Part shown: piece by piece, positions 33,664 through 46,300 of the stretch
How the letters are laid out: the number at the start of each line of letters is the position of its first letter
Position numbering within the stretch: position 1 is the first letter of the stretch
From: Anisus vortex
Lineage: Eukaryota; Mollusca; Gastropoda; Planorbidae
DNA: 64,000 nt
Assembly: GCA_949126835.1 (NCBI GenBank)
Contig: OX421508.1
Location: 16,904,898 to 16,968,897, forward strand
Direction: 5' to 3'
Notes under the pieces: generated by a model
The model's input: the letters and a program-made list of their open reading frames with translations, nothing else
Told to the model about the DNA's origin: nothing
The model's database searches: none
Made by a program: the position numbers and the translations under genes

Positions 33664-35650
33664 CAATCAATCTTTAAACCTCACTTCACCGGAGTGATAC
33701 GAACGAGACTAATCTCTTAGGGTCCGGAGGACAAACACACTTATACTGCGTAATACAGCTAAATCACCATATAGATTCGGTGCAAACAGTTGACCGTTCC
33801 CATCCACTCTTTCCTCCTGCAAGGCAGGGCAGTTTAAAAGCACATGCTCGACCGTCTCTTCTGCTTCAAAGCAGTGTCTACACCGCGAATCGAAATAGGG
33901 CCTAAATCGTCCGAAATAGGCGCCAATGGGACAGTGACCTGTACGGAACTGGGCAATTGTTGCCTGTTCTCTCCTGCGCAGTTTCCACCACGGATCAGCT
34001 CGATTTGGCCGTTTTAGTTGCTGCCACACACCTCGACACTTGCCAGACTCGTTCCAGTTCTTAAACCATTGTCTTGACTCCCACGCACGTATCGTTCTGC
34101 GGGCACTCTCAAAGGAGGACGGACCCTTTGGATTGGGTGCCAGGGATCACTTCTTGGCCAAGGCATCAACTATCTCATTGCCAGCGATTCCTTCATGCCC
34201 TGGAATCCACTGCAAGGTGACCTTCACCTCGTACCTGAGGATCAGGTTGGAAATAGCAGCCAACACCCGGACAAGCAGATCGGGCCATGACCCCAGGCCA
34301 TCGATGGCCTGGAGTACTGAAAGCGCATCACTGAAGATTAACACATCAGCTCAAGTTTCTTCAAACGTTTTCCAATTGCCTCCACGGCAATTCTAATGGC
34401 TTCCATCTCCGAATCGAAGATGCAGATTTGCCCGCAAGGCCCACATAACTCAACCCGTTTGTCTACTGCCTTCGGGTACGACACAAGAGCACCATACCCA
34501 GAACGCGCTTCGGTCCCACTGATCGCGCTCCCATCAGTGTATGCCTCGACGAATCCCGAGTATGCCCGTACCGTCATTAGAGCCGCTGCGCGCCTCTCAG
34601 CCAGGCAAGCGCCGTGTCCGACTGGTTCAATCAGGTTCGCCCGTATCTCTGGCAGGTTGAAAGATAGGTGAGGAGGAGGTTCCACTCCCATCCGCAGGGG
34701 CGTTTGGTCGACCGGGAGTCCGATCTCTTCGCTGAGCTTCAATGCGTGGTGCATGAAGGACTGCATTGAGATCCGTTTCCTGCTTTCCCAATAATCTACG
34801 AGCTTCCTGAGAGGTAAACTTTCCTCCAACCATTTATACCGCTCGTATGCGGTAATAACAGCCCTTTTCCTTCTCCCATTCAGAGGCGGCACGTTTTCCA
34901 TGATTTCCACAGCCGCTGTCGGGGCGGTTCGGAACGTCCCACATATTAATCTGAGGGCTTTGTTTTGTACATTGTCCAACGTTTTCAACGCAGTATCAGA
35001 CCGGGAGGCTGTAATCCATTTGAGATCTTACCGCTCCTAGGTAAAGATTTCTCAACACACTCGCCTTTGCACCACAGCCAGTACTGGCCAGTCTCTTGAC
35101 AATGTTCAGCTTCGAAGCGGCTTTCTCTTGAACTAACCTCACATGGTCATACATCGTTAGCTTCCGGTCCAGTGTCACTCCGAGATAGACCGGCTTCTGC
35201 TCGCATGAGAGAGTGCGGCTTTCAATGTTCAGCTCGATTGGCACCTTGATGATATCGATTCCAAGGGTAAATAGCAAATAAACTGTTTTTAGGCTATTTA
35301 CCTCCATACCCCAAAGCTTGGCGTAACAGGCTAATGCGTTCAAATCCTGCTGGAGGGTCCGCTGTAGGCAGGCACTTCCCTCCCGGTCGACCGGACCACA
35401 AGATCGTCCGCGAAAAGCAGCGACGAGCTTCCCAGATAGTTCGGCAGATACTTGATGAAAGCTAGGAACAGTGTATATGAGAGTGCAGAGCCCCGGAACA
35501 GTCCTAGCTCTATGACGCTATGACGTGCTTCCGGGATATCGCTTTCCCGTAACGTGTTGCCACCGACTTCAGGAAAGCATTGTCCACATATCTCCCCGAG
35601 AGCTTCCCCCCTTCCCTAAACTCTCCTCGCTGGCTTGGCGAGTTTCATTT
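33604..35650 (-). pseudogene. Decayed LINE: RT palm, RNase H, CCHC motif and 3' tail
   Basis: On the minus strand, an RT palm starts near 35640 (YVDNAFLKSVATRYGKAISR, then GSALSYTLF and the catalytic LFADDLV). The thumb part follows (CEQKPVYLGVTLDRKLTMYD, 34996-35343), then VQNKALRLICG (34940 region). RNase H comes next with AYTDGSAISG (~34510), DSEMEAIRIAVEAIG and the late IPGHEGIAGNE motif (~34185). A C-terminal knuckle reads CRHCFEAEETVEHVLLNCP (~33850). The stop is at 33709, with a ~100-bp 3' UTR ending at 33604. Breaks are a tandem 8-base duplication in the RT (CTATGACG, ~35511-35526), frameshifts near 35385, 35013 and 34340, and an in-frame TGA at 34147. The endonuclease and N-terminus are missing. 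It is an I/Nimb-type RNase H-bearing non-LTR element and is inactive. Confidence 0.88.
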
Positions 35651-35830
35651 CACCCTTGACCCCAGTTCCATCCAAGGTTTAGACCAAGAAATGGACACTT
35701 CTGCGTGCCGCACCAGTCACACAACCATTTGATTTATCACTAGGGAAAACGTCACTGACCCTCATCCTTCTACCCCCATATCGTAAAATTCATAATAGGG
35801 ATCAATGGGAAGTCAACTGATAGAATAGTT

Positions 35831-38800
35831 CTGTGGTTTGAGAGAAGGCCTATAACTATTAGGGTTGGTCATATTTTAACTCAAGGTGTTGTGGTTTGAG
35901 AGAAGACCTATAACTTTAAGGGATGGTCATATATTAACTCAAGGTGTTGTGGTTTGAGAGAAGGCCTATAACTATAAGCGATGGTCATATTTTAACTACT
36001 GATAGAACAGTTCTGTGGTTTAAGAGAAGGCCTCTAACTATAAGGGTTGGTCATATTTTAACTCAAGGTGTTGTGGTTTGAAAGAAGGCTTATAACTATA
36101 AGGGTTGGTCATATTTAAACTCAACGTGTTGAGGTTTGAGAGAAGGCCTATAACTATAAGGGTTGGTCATATTTTAACTCAAGGTATTGTGGTTTGAGAG
36201 AAGGCCTATAACTTTAAGGGATGGTCATATTTTAACTCAAGGTGTGGTTTGAGAGAAGGACTATAACTATAAGGGTTGGTCATATTTTAACTCAAGGTGT
36301 TGTGGTTTGAGAGAAGGCCTATAACTATAAGGGATTGTCATATTTTAACTCAAGGTGTTGTGGTTTGAGAGAAGGCCTATAACTATAAGTGATGGTCATA
36401 TTTTAACTCAAGGTGTTGTGGTTTGAGAGAAGGCCTATAACTATAAGTGATGGTCATATTTTAACTCAAGGTGTTGTGGTTTGAAAGAAGGCCTTTAACT
36501 ATAAGGGATGGTCATATTTTAAGTCAAGGTGTTGTGGTTTGAAAGAAGGCCTTTAACTATAAGGGATGGTCATATTTTAACTCAAGGTGTTGTGGTTTGA
36601 AAGAAGGCCTTTAACTATAAGGGATGGTCATATTTTAACTCAAGGTGTTGTGGTTTGAAAGAAGGCCTTTAACTATAAGGGATGGTCATATTTTAAATTA
36701 AGGTGTTGTGGTTTGAGAGAAGGCCTATAACTATAAGGGTTGGTCATATTTTAACTCAAGGTGTTGTGGTTTGAGAGAAGGCCTATAACTATAAGGGATT
36801 GTCATATTTTAACGCAAGGTGTTGTGGTTTGAGAGAAGGCCTATAACTATAAGGGATTGTCATATTTTAACGCAAGGTGTTGTGGTTTGAGAGAAGGCCT
36901 ATAACTATAAGTGATTGTCATATTTTAACTCAAGGTGTTGTGGTTTGAGAGAAGGCCTATAACTATAAGTGATGGTCATATTTTAACTCAAGGTGTTGTG
37001 GTTTGAAAGAAGGCCTTTAACTATAAGGGATGGTCATATTTTAACTCAAGGTGTTGTGGTTTGAAAGAAGGCCTTTAACTATAAGGGATGGTCATATTTT
37101 AACTCAAGGTGTTGTGGTTTGAAAGAAGGCCTTTAACTATAAGGGATGGTCATATTTTAAACTAAAGGTGTTGTGGTTTGAGAGAAGGCCTTTAACTATA
37201 AGGGATGGTCATATTTTAAACTAAAGGTGTTGTGGTTTGAAAGAAGGCCTTTAACTATAACGGATGGTCATATTTTAACTCAAGGTGTTGTGGTTTGAAA
37301 GAAGGCCTTTAACTATAAGGGATGGTCATATTTTAAACTAAAGGTGTTGTGGTTTGAGAGAAGGCCTATAACTATAAGGGATTGTCATATTTTAAACTAA
37401 AGGTGTTGTGGTTTGAGAGAAGGCATATAACTATAAGGGATGGTCATATTTTAAACTAAAGGTGTTGTGGTTTGAGAGAAGGCCTATAACTATAAGGGAT
37501 TGTCATATTTTAACTCAACGTGTTGTGGTTTGAGAGAAGGCCTATAACTATAAGGGATGGTCATATTTTAACTCAAGGTGTTGTGGTTTGAGAGAAGGCC
37601 TATAACTATAAGGGATTGTCATATTTTAACTCAACGTGTTGTGGTTTGAGAGAAGGCCTATAACTATAAGGGATTGTCATATTTTAACTCAACGTGTTGT
37701 GGTTTGAGAGAAGGCCTATAACTATAAGGGATTGTCATATTTTAACTCAACGTGTTGTGGTTTGAGAGAAGGCCTATAACTATAAGGGATTGTCATATTT
37801 TAACTCAACGTGTTGTGGTTTGAGAGAAGGCCTATAACTATAAGGGATTGTCATATTTTAACTCAACGTGTTGTGGTTTGAGAGAAGGCCTATAACTATA
37901 AGGGATTGTCATATTTTAACTCAACGTGTTGTGGTTTGAGAGAAGGCCTATAACTATAAGGGATTGTCATATTTTAACTCAACGTGTTGTGGTTTGAGAG
38001 AAGGCCTATAACTATAAGGGATTGTCATATTTTAACTCAACGTGTTGTGGTTTGAGAGAAGGCCTATAACTATAAGGGATTGTCATATTTTAACTCAACG
38101 TGTTGTGGTTTGAGAGAAGGCCTACAACTATAAGGGATTGTCATATTTTAACTCAACGTGTTGTGGTTTGAGAGAAGGCCTATAACTATAAGGGATTGTC
38201 ATATTTTAACTCAACGTGTTGTGGTTTGAGAGAAGGCCTATAACTATAAGGGATTGTCATATTTTAACTCAACGTGTTGTGGTTTGAGAGAAGGCCTATA
38301 ACTATAAGGGATTGTCATATTTTAACTCAACGTGTTGTGGTTTGAGAGAAGGCCTATAACTATAAGGGATTGTCATATTTTAACTCAACGTGTTGTGGTT
38401 TGAGAGAAGGCCTATAACTATAAGGGATTGTCATATTTTAACTCAACGTGTTGTGGTTTGAAAGAAGGCCTTTAACTATAAGGGATTGTCATATTTTAAC
38501 TCAACGTGTTGTGGTTTGAAAGAAGGCCTTTAACTATAAGGGATTGTCATATTTTAACTCAACGTGTTGTGGTTTGAAAGAAGGCCTTTAACTATAAGGG
38601 ATTGTCATATTTTAACTCAACGTGTTGTGGTTTGAGAGAAGGCCTATAACTATAAGGGATTGTCATATTTTAACTCAACGTGTTGTGGTTTGAGAGAAGG
38701 CCTATAACTATAAGGGATTGTCATATTTTAACTCAACGTGTTGTGGTTTGAGAGAAGGCCTATAACTATAAGGGATTGTCATATTTTAACTCAACGTGTT

Positions 38801-39671
38801 GTGGTTTGAGAGAAGGCCTATAACTATAAGGGATTGTCATATTTTAACTCAACGTGTTGTGGTTTGAGAGAAGGCCTATAACTATAAGGGATTGTCATAT
38901 TTTAACTCAACGTGTTGTGGTTTGAGAGAAGGCCTATAACTATAAGGGATTGTCATATTTTAACTCAACGTGTTGTGGTTTGAGAGAAGGCCTATAACTA
39001 TAAGGGATTGTCATATTTTAACTCAACGTGTTGTGGTTTGAGAGAAGGCCTACAACTATAAGGGATTGTCATATTTTAACTCAACGTGTTGTGGTTTGAG
39101 AGAAGGCCTATAACTATAAGGGATTGTCATATTTTAACTCAACGTGTTGTGGTTTGAGAGAAGGCCTATAACTATAAGGGATTGTCATATTTTAACTCAA
39201 CGTGTTGTGGTTTGAGAGAAGGCCTATAACTATAAGGGATTGTCATATTTTAACTCAACGTGTTGTGGTTTGAGAGAAGGCCTATAACTATAAGGGATTG
39301 TCATATTTTAACTCAACGTGTTGTGGTTTGAGAGAAGGCCTATAACTATAAGGGATTGTCATATTTTAACTCAACGTGTTGTGGTTTGAGAGAAGGCCTA
39401 TAACTATAAGGGATTGTCATATTTTAACTCAACGTGTTGTGGTTTGAGAGAAGGCCTATAACTATAAGGGATTGTCATATTTTAACTCAACGTGTTGTGG
39501 TTTGAAAGAAGGCCTATAACTATAAGGGATTGTCATATTTTAACTCAACGTGTTGTGGTTTGAAAGAAGGCCTTTAACTATAAGGGATTGTCATATTTTA
39601 ACTCAACGTGTTGTGGTTTGAGAGAAGGCTTATAACTATAAGGGTTGGTCATATTTTAACTCAAGGTGTTG
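35831..39671. repeat. 58-bp satellite, ~66 copies
   Basis: Tandem units of 58 bp with landmarks TTGTGGTTTGAGAGAAGGCC, TATAACTATAAGGGATTG and TCATATTTTAACTCAACGTG. The left half (to ~37.5 kb) mixes variants (CTCAAGGTG, AAACTAAAGG, GATGGTC, AAAGAAGGCCTTT). From ~37.6 to 39.6 kb nearly all units are one form (CTCAACGTG, GATTGTC). A rare variant CCTACAACTA occurs at 38121 and 39049, 928 bp (16 units) apart, showing a 16-unit duplication. The last unit reverts to the left-flank form (GGTTGGTC, CTCAAGGTG). Confidence 0.97.
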
Positions 39672-39885
39672 GATGCGGGGCACGGTGACCGAGCGACTGG
39701 AAACCCGAAGGTTCTGGCTTCGAATCCTAATGCGGGCAAGGATTTGTTCCCGGGGTTGAGGGTGTCCCTGACTCTACCCAGCTCTGATGGCCATTGTGCT
39801 GGTCATACATCTCTTAGTGTGCCGTAGCCACAGAAACTGGTGAACGCTGCTTTACCAGTCATATGATCAGTTTGGTTTATTGGAG
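39672..39885 (+). mobile_element. tRNA-derived SINE, + strand copy
   Basis: The head is GGATGCGGGGCACGGTGACC, then GAGCGACTGG and a B box in GGCTTCGAATCC. The body has GGTGTCCCTGACTCTACCCA and CTCTGATGGCCATTGTGCTG. The tail contains CCACAGAAACTGGTGAACGC and TGCTTTACC, then a diverged ATGATCAGTTTGGTTTATTGG. The head begins directly after the last unit of the 58-bp satellite. Confidence 0.82.
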
Positions 39886-41745
39886 GCTTTAACTAAACGT
39901 GATACACAAAAAATACGATGTTGATATACCAAGTGAGCGGACTATACTTAAGTAAAAAGCACACAGGCTTACCTTTAAATAAGACAAGTTTTACCTAGAG
40001 TAATGTCGCGTGTTACACTTTCATAATAATTTTTAATGACATAAAGTTGTTGGCTTTCTAGACAAGTTCAAATAACATTCCATACCCGAATTCTACATTT
40101 GTATAAACGGTGACCTGTCTGATCGTATGAAATAGGCAGTGGTCTATGTCTTTCTAAGCTTTTTATTCTATTAGCTTCATGGATTTTTAAGTAGACCGTA
40201 CCTAAAAAAAAAGTCATTCACGAATATATAGTTTTTTGTTTATTTCGTAAATATGCTTACTTATCTCCGTATTTCTGAAACATACAAAGGAAAGATACAC
40301 AGTCAGAAAGACAGACAGAAGGACAGATATATAGGTAGACAAATCAATGGTTAAATATATATAGCCTATATATAGAGATAAATCTTATATCTTATATATT
40401 ACAGACGCAACTTCTTTATAGACAGACAGACAGACAGACAGATGGGCAGACAGACAGACAGACAGATAGATAGGTAGATAGATAGATAGATAGATTAGAT
40501 AGATACATAGATAGATTAGATAGATAGATAGATAGATTAGATAGATTAGATAGATACATAGATAGATTAGATAGATAAATAGATAGATAGATAGATAGAT
40601 AGATTAGATAGATAGATAGATAAAATAAATGTATAAAAGGGTAATATATTAATAGACAATGGGCTTGATCCATCAAACAGATATGTAAACAATTATGTTT
40701 TTCAAAGCTGAAAAATAACTATTCAACCCTTTTCTAAAGACTGACATGTGAACAATACATGCCACAAATATGTTACTAACCGCCGTGTTGATAACTCGGG
40801 TGTATCAAACATGTCACAATCTTTATGTCCTTTGATTCTATTCTCACGAAATCTTCCTTATAGACTCAACCTCCCCCCCCTCCTTTCCATACACATAAAG
40901 AGCTATCCGCACTTCTAGCTCCATTGAACGCAGACCGTTTCTTTCTCTGCTATATACACGATCTATTAAACACGATACAATGAAACATTGGAATATCATG
41001 AAGATCTTTCAGCCGTGAGGGGTTGGGTGGAGGGGGGAGGGTTAGATTGGGGGGGGGGGGATCATTTGCTGAATAGACGCCCTATTACAGAGAGCATTAT
41101 ATATAAAAAAGGAGGAATATTATTCATTATAATGTCTTTCTACGCGGTTTCAATAGTATTAATTCGTTCCGTTCCTTTATCGCCCTCCGATCCGTAATTT
41201 AGTATAACAAGAGACTCATAGAGGCCGGGAATAAAAGACCTTTAGACTCGGGTAAAAAGCAAGCATTCAGATCACAGGGGGGGACAAAACCGCCCTAGTG
41301 CGCTCTTGAATGAGGCTGAATGTCGAATGTCTCTGGAAGGAAAAACTCGGCTTTCATGCGACATAATGTCCACGAACGCGACAAATACGATCCATAGAGA
41401 GAAAATCGACGCCCATTCAGCCAGTATTGTTGGACCATGCAAGGAAATCAACAGTGCTTCCATAGGCAGCTGATTCGTTCATTGTGCTCAAGAAAATTGA
41501 AAAATCTCTTTCTTTTTTATTTATTTCTTCCTTCGTTATATTTTCTTCTTCTTGTTTCCCTCTCGCTCCCTCTCTCTCTCTCTCTCGCTCTCTCTATCTC
41601 TTTCTCTCTTTCTCTCTCTCTCTTTCTCTCTGTCTCTCTCACCTTCCAGTGGACGCCGGGTTATGACTAAGAGAAAGAGAGATGAGGAAATGTGATGTAT
41701 ATGAATAACGAGAGATGGACAAGAGGCAGTGAGGGAGTGGTGGTG
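39886..41745. other. Noncoding DNA with microsatellites
   Basis: GACA/GATA tracts lie at 40420-40630 (GATAGATTAGATAGATACAT blocks). There are C and G runs at 40873-40880 and 41050-41060, and a CT-rich stretch at 41555-41640. No gene was recognised. Confidence 0.5.
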
Positions 41746-41746
41746 A

Positions 41747-42740
41747 GGATAGACGGATAGACGGATAGACGGATAGACGGATAGACAGACGGATTGACGG
41801 ATAGGCGAATAGGGGGATAGACGGATAGACGGATAGACGGATAGACGGATAGACGGATAAACGGATAGACAGACGGATTGACGGATAGGCGAATAGGGGG
41901 ATAGACGGATAGACGGATAGACGGATAGACGGATAGACGGATAGACGGATAGACGGATAGACGGATAGACGGATAGACGGATAAACGGATAGACAGACGG
42001 ATTGACGGATAGGCGAATAGGGGGATAGACGGATAGACGGATAGACGGATAGACAGATAGACGGATAGACGGATAGGCGGATAGACGGATAGACGGATAG
42101 ACAGATAGACGGATAGACAGATAGACAGATACACGGATAGACGGATAGACGGATAGACGGATAGACGGATAGACGGATAGACGGATAGACGGATAGACGG
42201 ATAGACGGATAGACAGATAGACGGATAGACAGATAGACGGATAGACGGATAGACTGATAGACGGATAGACAGATAGACGGATAGACAGACACACGGATAG
42301 ACGGATAGACGGATAGACGGATAGACAGATACACGGATAAACGGATAGACTGATAGACGGATAGACAGATAGACGGATAGACGGATAGACTGATAGACGG
42401 ATAGACAGATAGACGGATAGACAGACACACGGATAGACGGATAGACGGATAGACGGATAGACAGATACACGGATAGACGGATAGACTGATAGACGGATAG
42501 ACGGATAGACGGATAGACAGATACACGGATAGACGGATAGACAGATACACGGATAGACGGATAGACTGATAGACGGATAGACAGATAGACAGATAGACGG
42601 ATAGACGGATAGACTGATAGACGGATAGACTGATAGACGGATAGACGGACAGACGGATAGACGGATAGACGGATAAACGGATAGACTGATAGACGGATAG
42701 ACGGATAGACGGACAGACGGAGAGACAGAGAGACGGATAG
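41747..42740. repeat. 8-bp satellite (GGATAGAC)n, ~124 copies
   Basis: Almost 1 kb of GGATAGAC with variants (CTGATAGAC, CAGATACAC, GGATAGGC). A ~35-bp marker run (ACAGACGGATTGACGGATAG, then GCGAATAGGGGG) occurs three times at about 41783, 41870 and 41993. This implies block copying. The 8-bp unit is stop-free on the minus strand in all frames, giving VYPSIRLS-type pseudo-ORFs up to 369 codons. Confidence 0.96.
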
Positions 42741-42744
42741 CTGG

Positions 42745-43110
42745 TCATTTAATTATACCAACATCATATACAAGATAACTGCATAATGACCATCTTATTT
42801 TACTAACATAATATACAGGATAGCAGTAGAATGGCAATTTAATGATACTAACATCATATACATGATAACTACAAAGTTGCCATTTAATGTTACCAACATC
42901 ATATACAAGATAGCTGTAGAATGGCAAAATAATGATACTAACATCATATACATGATAACTGCATAGTGGCCATTTAATGTTACCAACATCATATACAAGA
43001 TATCATTAAATGATACTAACAGCATATACAAATTATATATATTTAATGGCCAATTAATTATTCTAACATCAGATACAAGATTGCTGTAGAATGGCCATCA
43101 AATGATGCAA
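42745..43110. repeat. 45-bp minisatellite, ~8 copies
   Basis: The word AACATC(A)TATAC recurs every 45 bp (42760, 42805, 42850, 42895 and on). Between these words, units alternate AAGATAGCTGTAGAATGGC and ATGATAACTGCATAGTGGCC, so the true repeat may be a ~90-bp dimer. The last copies are degenerate. Confidence 0.88.
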
Positions 43111-43374
43111 GTAAGAGTTCCTTTATCAAGTCCACTATTTGTTTAATGTAATATTGTGGTCTTTGAATTTTAAATTAGTTTTTTTTTAAATAAATGGCCA
43201 TTGTCTTTACATACAATTTCTAAGCTATATATATTTCATAATGTCCCAATCATCACCAACAACAGCAAAGAAGAAATTGAAGCCAGAGCTGATGCTGTTA
43301 TCGTTAGATTTTATTTTGTTTCTTTTTTTTATTTTCTAGATTGAATGCGCCATTTTGTATTTAGCCAAGCACTT
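43111..43374. other. Short noncoding spacer
   Basis: AT-rich sequence between two satellite arrays, with no feature recognised. Confidence 0.5.
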
Positions 43375-46300
43375 ATAATGCACCATGCACCAGTTGAAGT
43401 GAGTGGTTGGGTATTGCTTTGACCACATACCATGCACCAGTTGAAGTGAGTGGTTTGGTATTGCTTTGAAAACATACCATGTACCAATTGAAGTGAGCGT
43501 TTGGGTATTGCTTTGTCCACATACCATGATCAGTTAAAGTGAGTGGTTGGGTAATGCTTTGACCACATGCAATGCACCAGTTAAAGTGAAAGGTTGGGTA
43601 TTGCTTTGACCACATACCATGCACCAGTTGGAGTGAGTGGTTCGGTATTGCTTTGATCACATACCATGCACCAGTTGAAGTGAGTGGTTGGGTATTGCTT
43701 TGACCACATACCATGCACCATTTGATGTGAATGGTTGGGTATTGCTTTGACCACATACCATGCACCAGTTGAAGTGAGCGGTTGGGTATTGCTTTGAACA
43801 CATATCATGCACCAGTTGAAGTGAGTTGTTGGGTATTGCTTTGACCACATACCATGCACCAGTTGAAGTCAGTGGTTGGGTATTGCTTTGACCACATATC
43901 ATGCACCAGTTGAAGTGAGTGGTTTTGGTATTGCTTTGACCACATACCATGCACCAGTTGAAGTGAGTGTTTTGGTATTGATTTGACCACATACCATGCA
44001 CCAGTTGAAGTGAGTGGTTGAGTATTGCTTTGACCACATACCATGCACCAGTTGAAGTGAGTGGTTAAGTATTGCTTTGACCACATACCATGCACCAGTT
44101 GAAGTGAGTGGTTGGGTATTGCTTTGAACACATACCATGCACCAGTTGAAGTGAGTGGTTGGGTATTGCTTTAAAAACATACCATGTACCAATTGAAGTG
44201 AGCGTTTGGGTATTGCTTTGTCCACATACCATGACCAGTTGAAGTGAGTGGTTGGGTAATGCTTTGACCACATGCAATGCACCAGTTAAAGTGAAAGGTT
44301 GGGTATTGCTTTGACCACATACCATGCATCAGTTGGAGTGAGTGGTTCGGTATTGCTTTGATCACATACCATGCACCAGTTGAAGTGAGTGGTTGGGTAT
44401 TGCTTTGACCACATACCATGCACCATTTGATGTGAGTGGTTGGGTATTGCTTTGACCACATACCATGCACCAGTTGAAGTGAGCGGTTGGGTATTGCTTT
44501 GACCACATACCATGCACCAGTTGAAGTTAGCGGTTGGGTATTGCTTTGAACACATATCATGCACCAGTTGAAGTGAGTTGTTGGGTATTGCTTTGAATAC
44601 ATACCATGCACCAGTTGAAGTTAGTGGTTCGGTATTGCTTTGACCACATACCATGCACCAGTTGAAGTCAGTGTTTGGGTATTGCTTTGATCACATATCA
44701 TGCACCAGTTGAAGTGAGTGGTTTGGTAATGCTTTGACCACATACCATGCACCAGTTGAAGTGAGTGTTTGGGTATTGATTTGACCACATAACCATGCAC
44801 CAGTTGAAGTGAGTGGTTGAGTATTGCTTTGACCACATACCATGCACCAGTTGAAGTGAGTGGTTGGGTATTGCTTTGACCACATACCTTGCACCAGTTG
44901 AAGTGAGTGGTTGAATTATGATTTGACCACATACCATGCACCAGTTGAAGTGAGTGTTTGGGTATTGCTTTGACCACATACCATGCACCAGATGAAGTGA
45001 GTGGTTGGGTATTGCTTTGACCACATACCATGCACCAGTTGAAGTGAGTGGTTGGGTATTGCTTTGACCACATACCACGCACCAGTTAAATTGAGTGAAT
45101 GGGTATTGCTTTGACCACATACCACGCACCAGTTAAAGCGAGAGGTTGGGTATTGCATTGACCACATACCATGCACCAGGTAAAGTGAGTGGTTGGGTAA
45201 TGCTTTGACCACATGCAATGCACCAGTTAAAGTGAAAGGTTGGGTATTGCTTTGACCACATACCATGCACCAGTTGGAGTGAGTGGTTCGGTATTGCTTT
45301 GATCACATACCATGCACCAGTTGAAGTGAGTGGTTGGGTATTGCTTTGACCACATACCATGCACCATTTGATGTGAATGGTTGGGTATTGCTTTGACCAC
45401 ATACCATGCACCAGTTGAAGTGAGCGGTTGGGTATTGCTTTGAACACATATCATGCACCAGTTGAAGTGAGTTGTTGGGTATTGCTTTGACCACATACCA
45501 TGCACCAGTTGAAGTCAGTGGTTGGGTATTGCTTTGACCACATATCATGCACCAGTTGAAGTGAGTGGTTTTGGTATTGCTTTGACCACATACCATGCAC
45601 CAGTTGAAGTGAGGGTTGGGTATTGATTTGACCACATACCATGCACCAGTTGAAGTGAGTGGTTGAGTATTGCTTTGACCATATACCATGCACCAGTTGA
45701 AGTGAGTGGTTAAGTATTGCTTTGACCACATACCATGCACCAGTTGAAGTGAGTGGTTGGGTATTGCTTTGAACACATACCATGCACCAGTTGAAGTGAG
45801 TGGTTGGGTATTGCTTTAAAAACATACCATGTACCAATTGAAGTGAGCGTTTGGGTATTGCTTTGTCCACATACCATGACCAGTTGAAGTGAGTGGTTGG
45901 GTAATGCTTTGACCACATGCAATGCACCAGTTAAAGTGAAAGGTTGGGTATTGCTTTGACCACATACCATGCATCAGTTGGAGTGAGTGGTTCGGTATTG
46001 CTTTGATCACATACCATGCACCAGTTGAAGTGAGTGGTTGGGTATTGCTTTGACCACATACCATGCACCATTTGATGTGAGTGGTTGGGTATTGCTTTGA
46101 CCACATACCATGCACCAGTTGAAGTGAGCGGTTGGGTATTGCTTTGACCACATACCATGCACCAGTTGAAGTTAGCGGTTGGGTATTGCTTTGAACACAT
46201 ATCATGCACCAGTTGAAGTGAGTTGTTGGGTATTGCTTTGAATACATACCATGCACCAGTTGAAGTTAGTGGTTCGGTATTGCTTTGACCACATACCATG

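Noticed and set aside
34040..34671. Plus-strand ORFs of 91-118 codons
   Set aside because: They are antisense shadows of the RNase H region of the LINE on the minus strand.
35831..39671. Regular direct repeats reminiscent of a CRISPR array
   Set aside because: Units are contiguous 58-bp copies with no unique spacers, and the context is animal DNA.
41536..42748. ORFs up to 369 codons of VYPSIRLS repeats
   Set aside because: They are a translation of the (GGATAGAC)n microsatellite, open in every minus-strand frame.
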